DNA of 6,057 bases from Gammaproteobacteria bacterium. Its GTDB lineage: Bacteria > Pseudomonadota > Gammaproteobacteria > Natronospirales > REEB76. Made by a program: the position numbers and the translations under genes. The DNA is taken from the NCBI GenBank assembly GCA_028871235.1, contig JAGWNO010000121.1, forward strand, positions 1-6,057, read 5' to 3'. A model generated the notes under the pieces. That model ran no database searches. It had not been told where the DNA came from and worked only from the letters and a program-made list of their open reading frames with translations. Shown here in pieces: positions 5,819 through 6,057 of the stretch (position 1 is its first letter; the number at the start of each line of letters is the position of its first letter).

Positions 5819-6057
5819 ATGGATAGCACCAACACGGACCACCGGATGCTCACGCGGGCGTCCATCTGCATGATAATGGCGTTGATGCTGGCCGCCTGCG
5901 GCAAGCACGCACAGGAGCCGGATACCGTGGCTTATCAGCAAGCCGTCCATGACTGGCAGGACCAGCGTCTCAAGAATCTGACCGGCGTGGATGGCTGGAC
6001 TACGCTGGTGGGACTGTATTGGCTGAAATCAGGAGACAACAGCTTTGGCCGCGATGC
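5819..6057 (+). CDS. DUF1684 lipoprotein (partial, C-terminus off the window)
   Basis: An open frame runs from the ATG at 5819 to the window edge, giving 79 full codons. It starts with a lipoprotein signal: R9, R13, the hydrophobic run ASICMIMALM, then lipobox LAAC (24-27), so the mature protein would begin at C27 and be lipid-anchored. G28-K29 after the cysteine gives no Asp+2 inner-membrane retention signal, so outer-membrane sorting is more likely. The mature part, VHDWQDQRLKNLTG (44-57) then DGWTTLVGLYWLKSGDNSFG (58-77), is the recognisable start of the DUF1684 domain. Function of that family is not known to me. An alternative start at M10 (5846) would give a more typical 18-residue signal; neither start has a clear ribosome site. 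Most of the protein is missing. Confidence 0.82.
   Translation, partial: MDSTNTDHRMLTRASICMIMALMLAACGKHAQEPDTVAYQQAVHDWQDQRLKNLTGVDGWTTLVGLYWLKSGDNSFGRD

Overview
The window is GC-rich, densely coded bacterial chromosome. The best clue to its host is a UbiD decarboxylase that stays collinear with Escherichia coli UbiD almost throughout. Together with a CLC antiporter, an orphan ParA-type ATPase and a DUF1684 lipoprotein, this suggests a free-living, ubiquinone-making gammaproteobacterium, or at least a proteobacterium. I see no phage, transposase, integrase, tRNA, rRNA or CRISPR sequence.

Layout, left to right. Bases 1-253 (minus strand, cut by the window edge) hold the N-terminal part of a YccU-type CoA-binding protein. 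It diverges across 64 bp from ubiD (318-1781, plus). A 445-bp gap follows; most of it (about 1870-2100) is a chain of hairpins that looks like a dispersed intergenic repeat, not a gene. A solitary ParA/MinD-like ATPase (2227-2868, plus) comes next with a strong ribosome binding site and no parB. It converges, across an AT-rich 97-bp gap holding only tiny ORFs, on a small exported protein of unknown function (2966-3496, minus). That gene diverges from an F420-oxidoreductase-family NADP-binding protein (3579-4220, plus). A 177-bp gap with a long-looped inverted repeat separates it from a convergent CLC chloride/proton antiporter (4398-5726, minus). The antiporter diverges, across a short region with a perfect 11-bp palindrome, from a DUF1684 lipoprotein (5819 to the window end, plus, partial).

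The genes alternate in strand almost every time, so most are probably single-gene transcripts and there is no clear multi-gene pathway or operon. ubiD belongs to ubiquinone biosynthesis but has no ubiX or other ubi gene beside it here. The CLC antiporter and the two exported proteins act at the envelope. The CoA-binding and NADP-binding proteins are cytosolic with unknown substrates.

I found no convincing evidence of a new multi-gene system. The points most worth a second look are the hairpin-rich element between ubiD and the ATPase gene, the orphan ATPase, the unrecognised two-cysteine exported protein, and the palindrome in the antiporter/lipoprotein promoter region.
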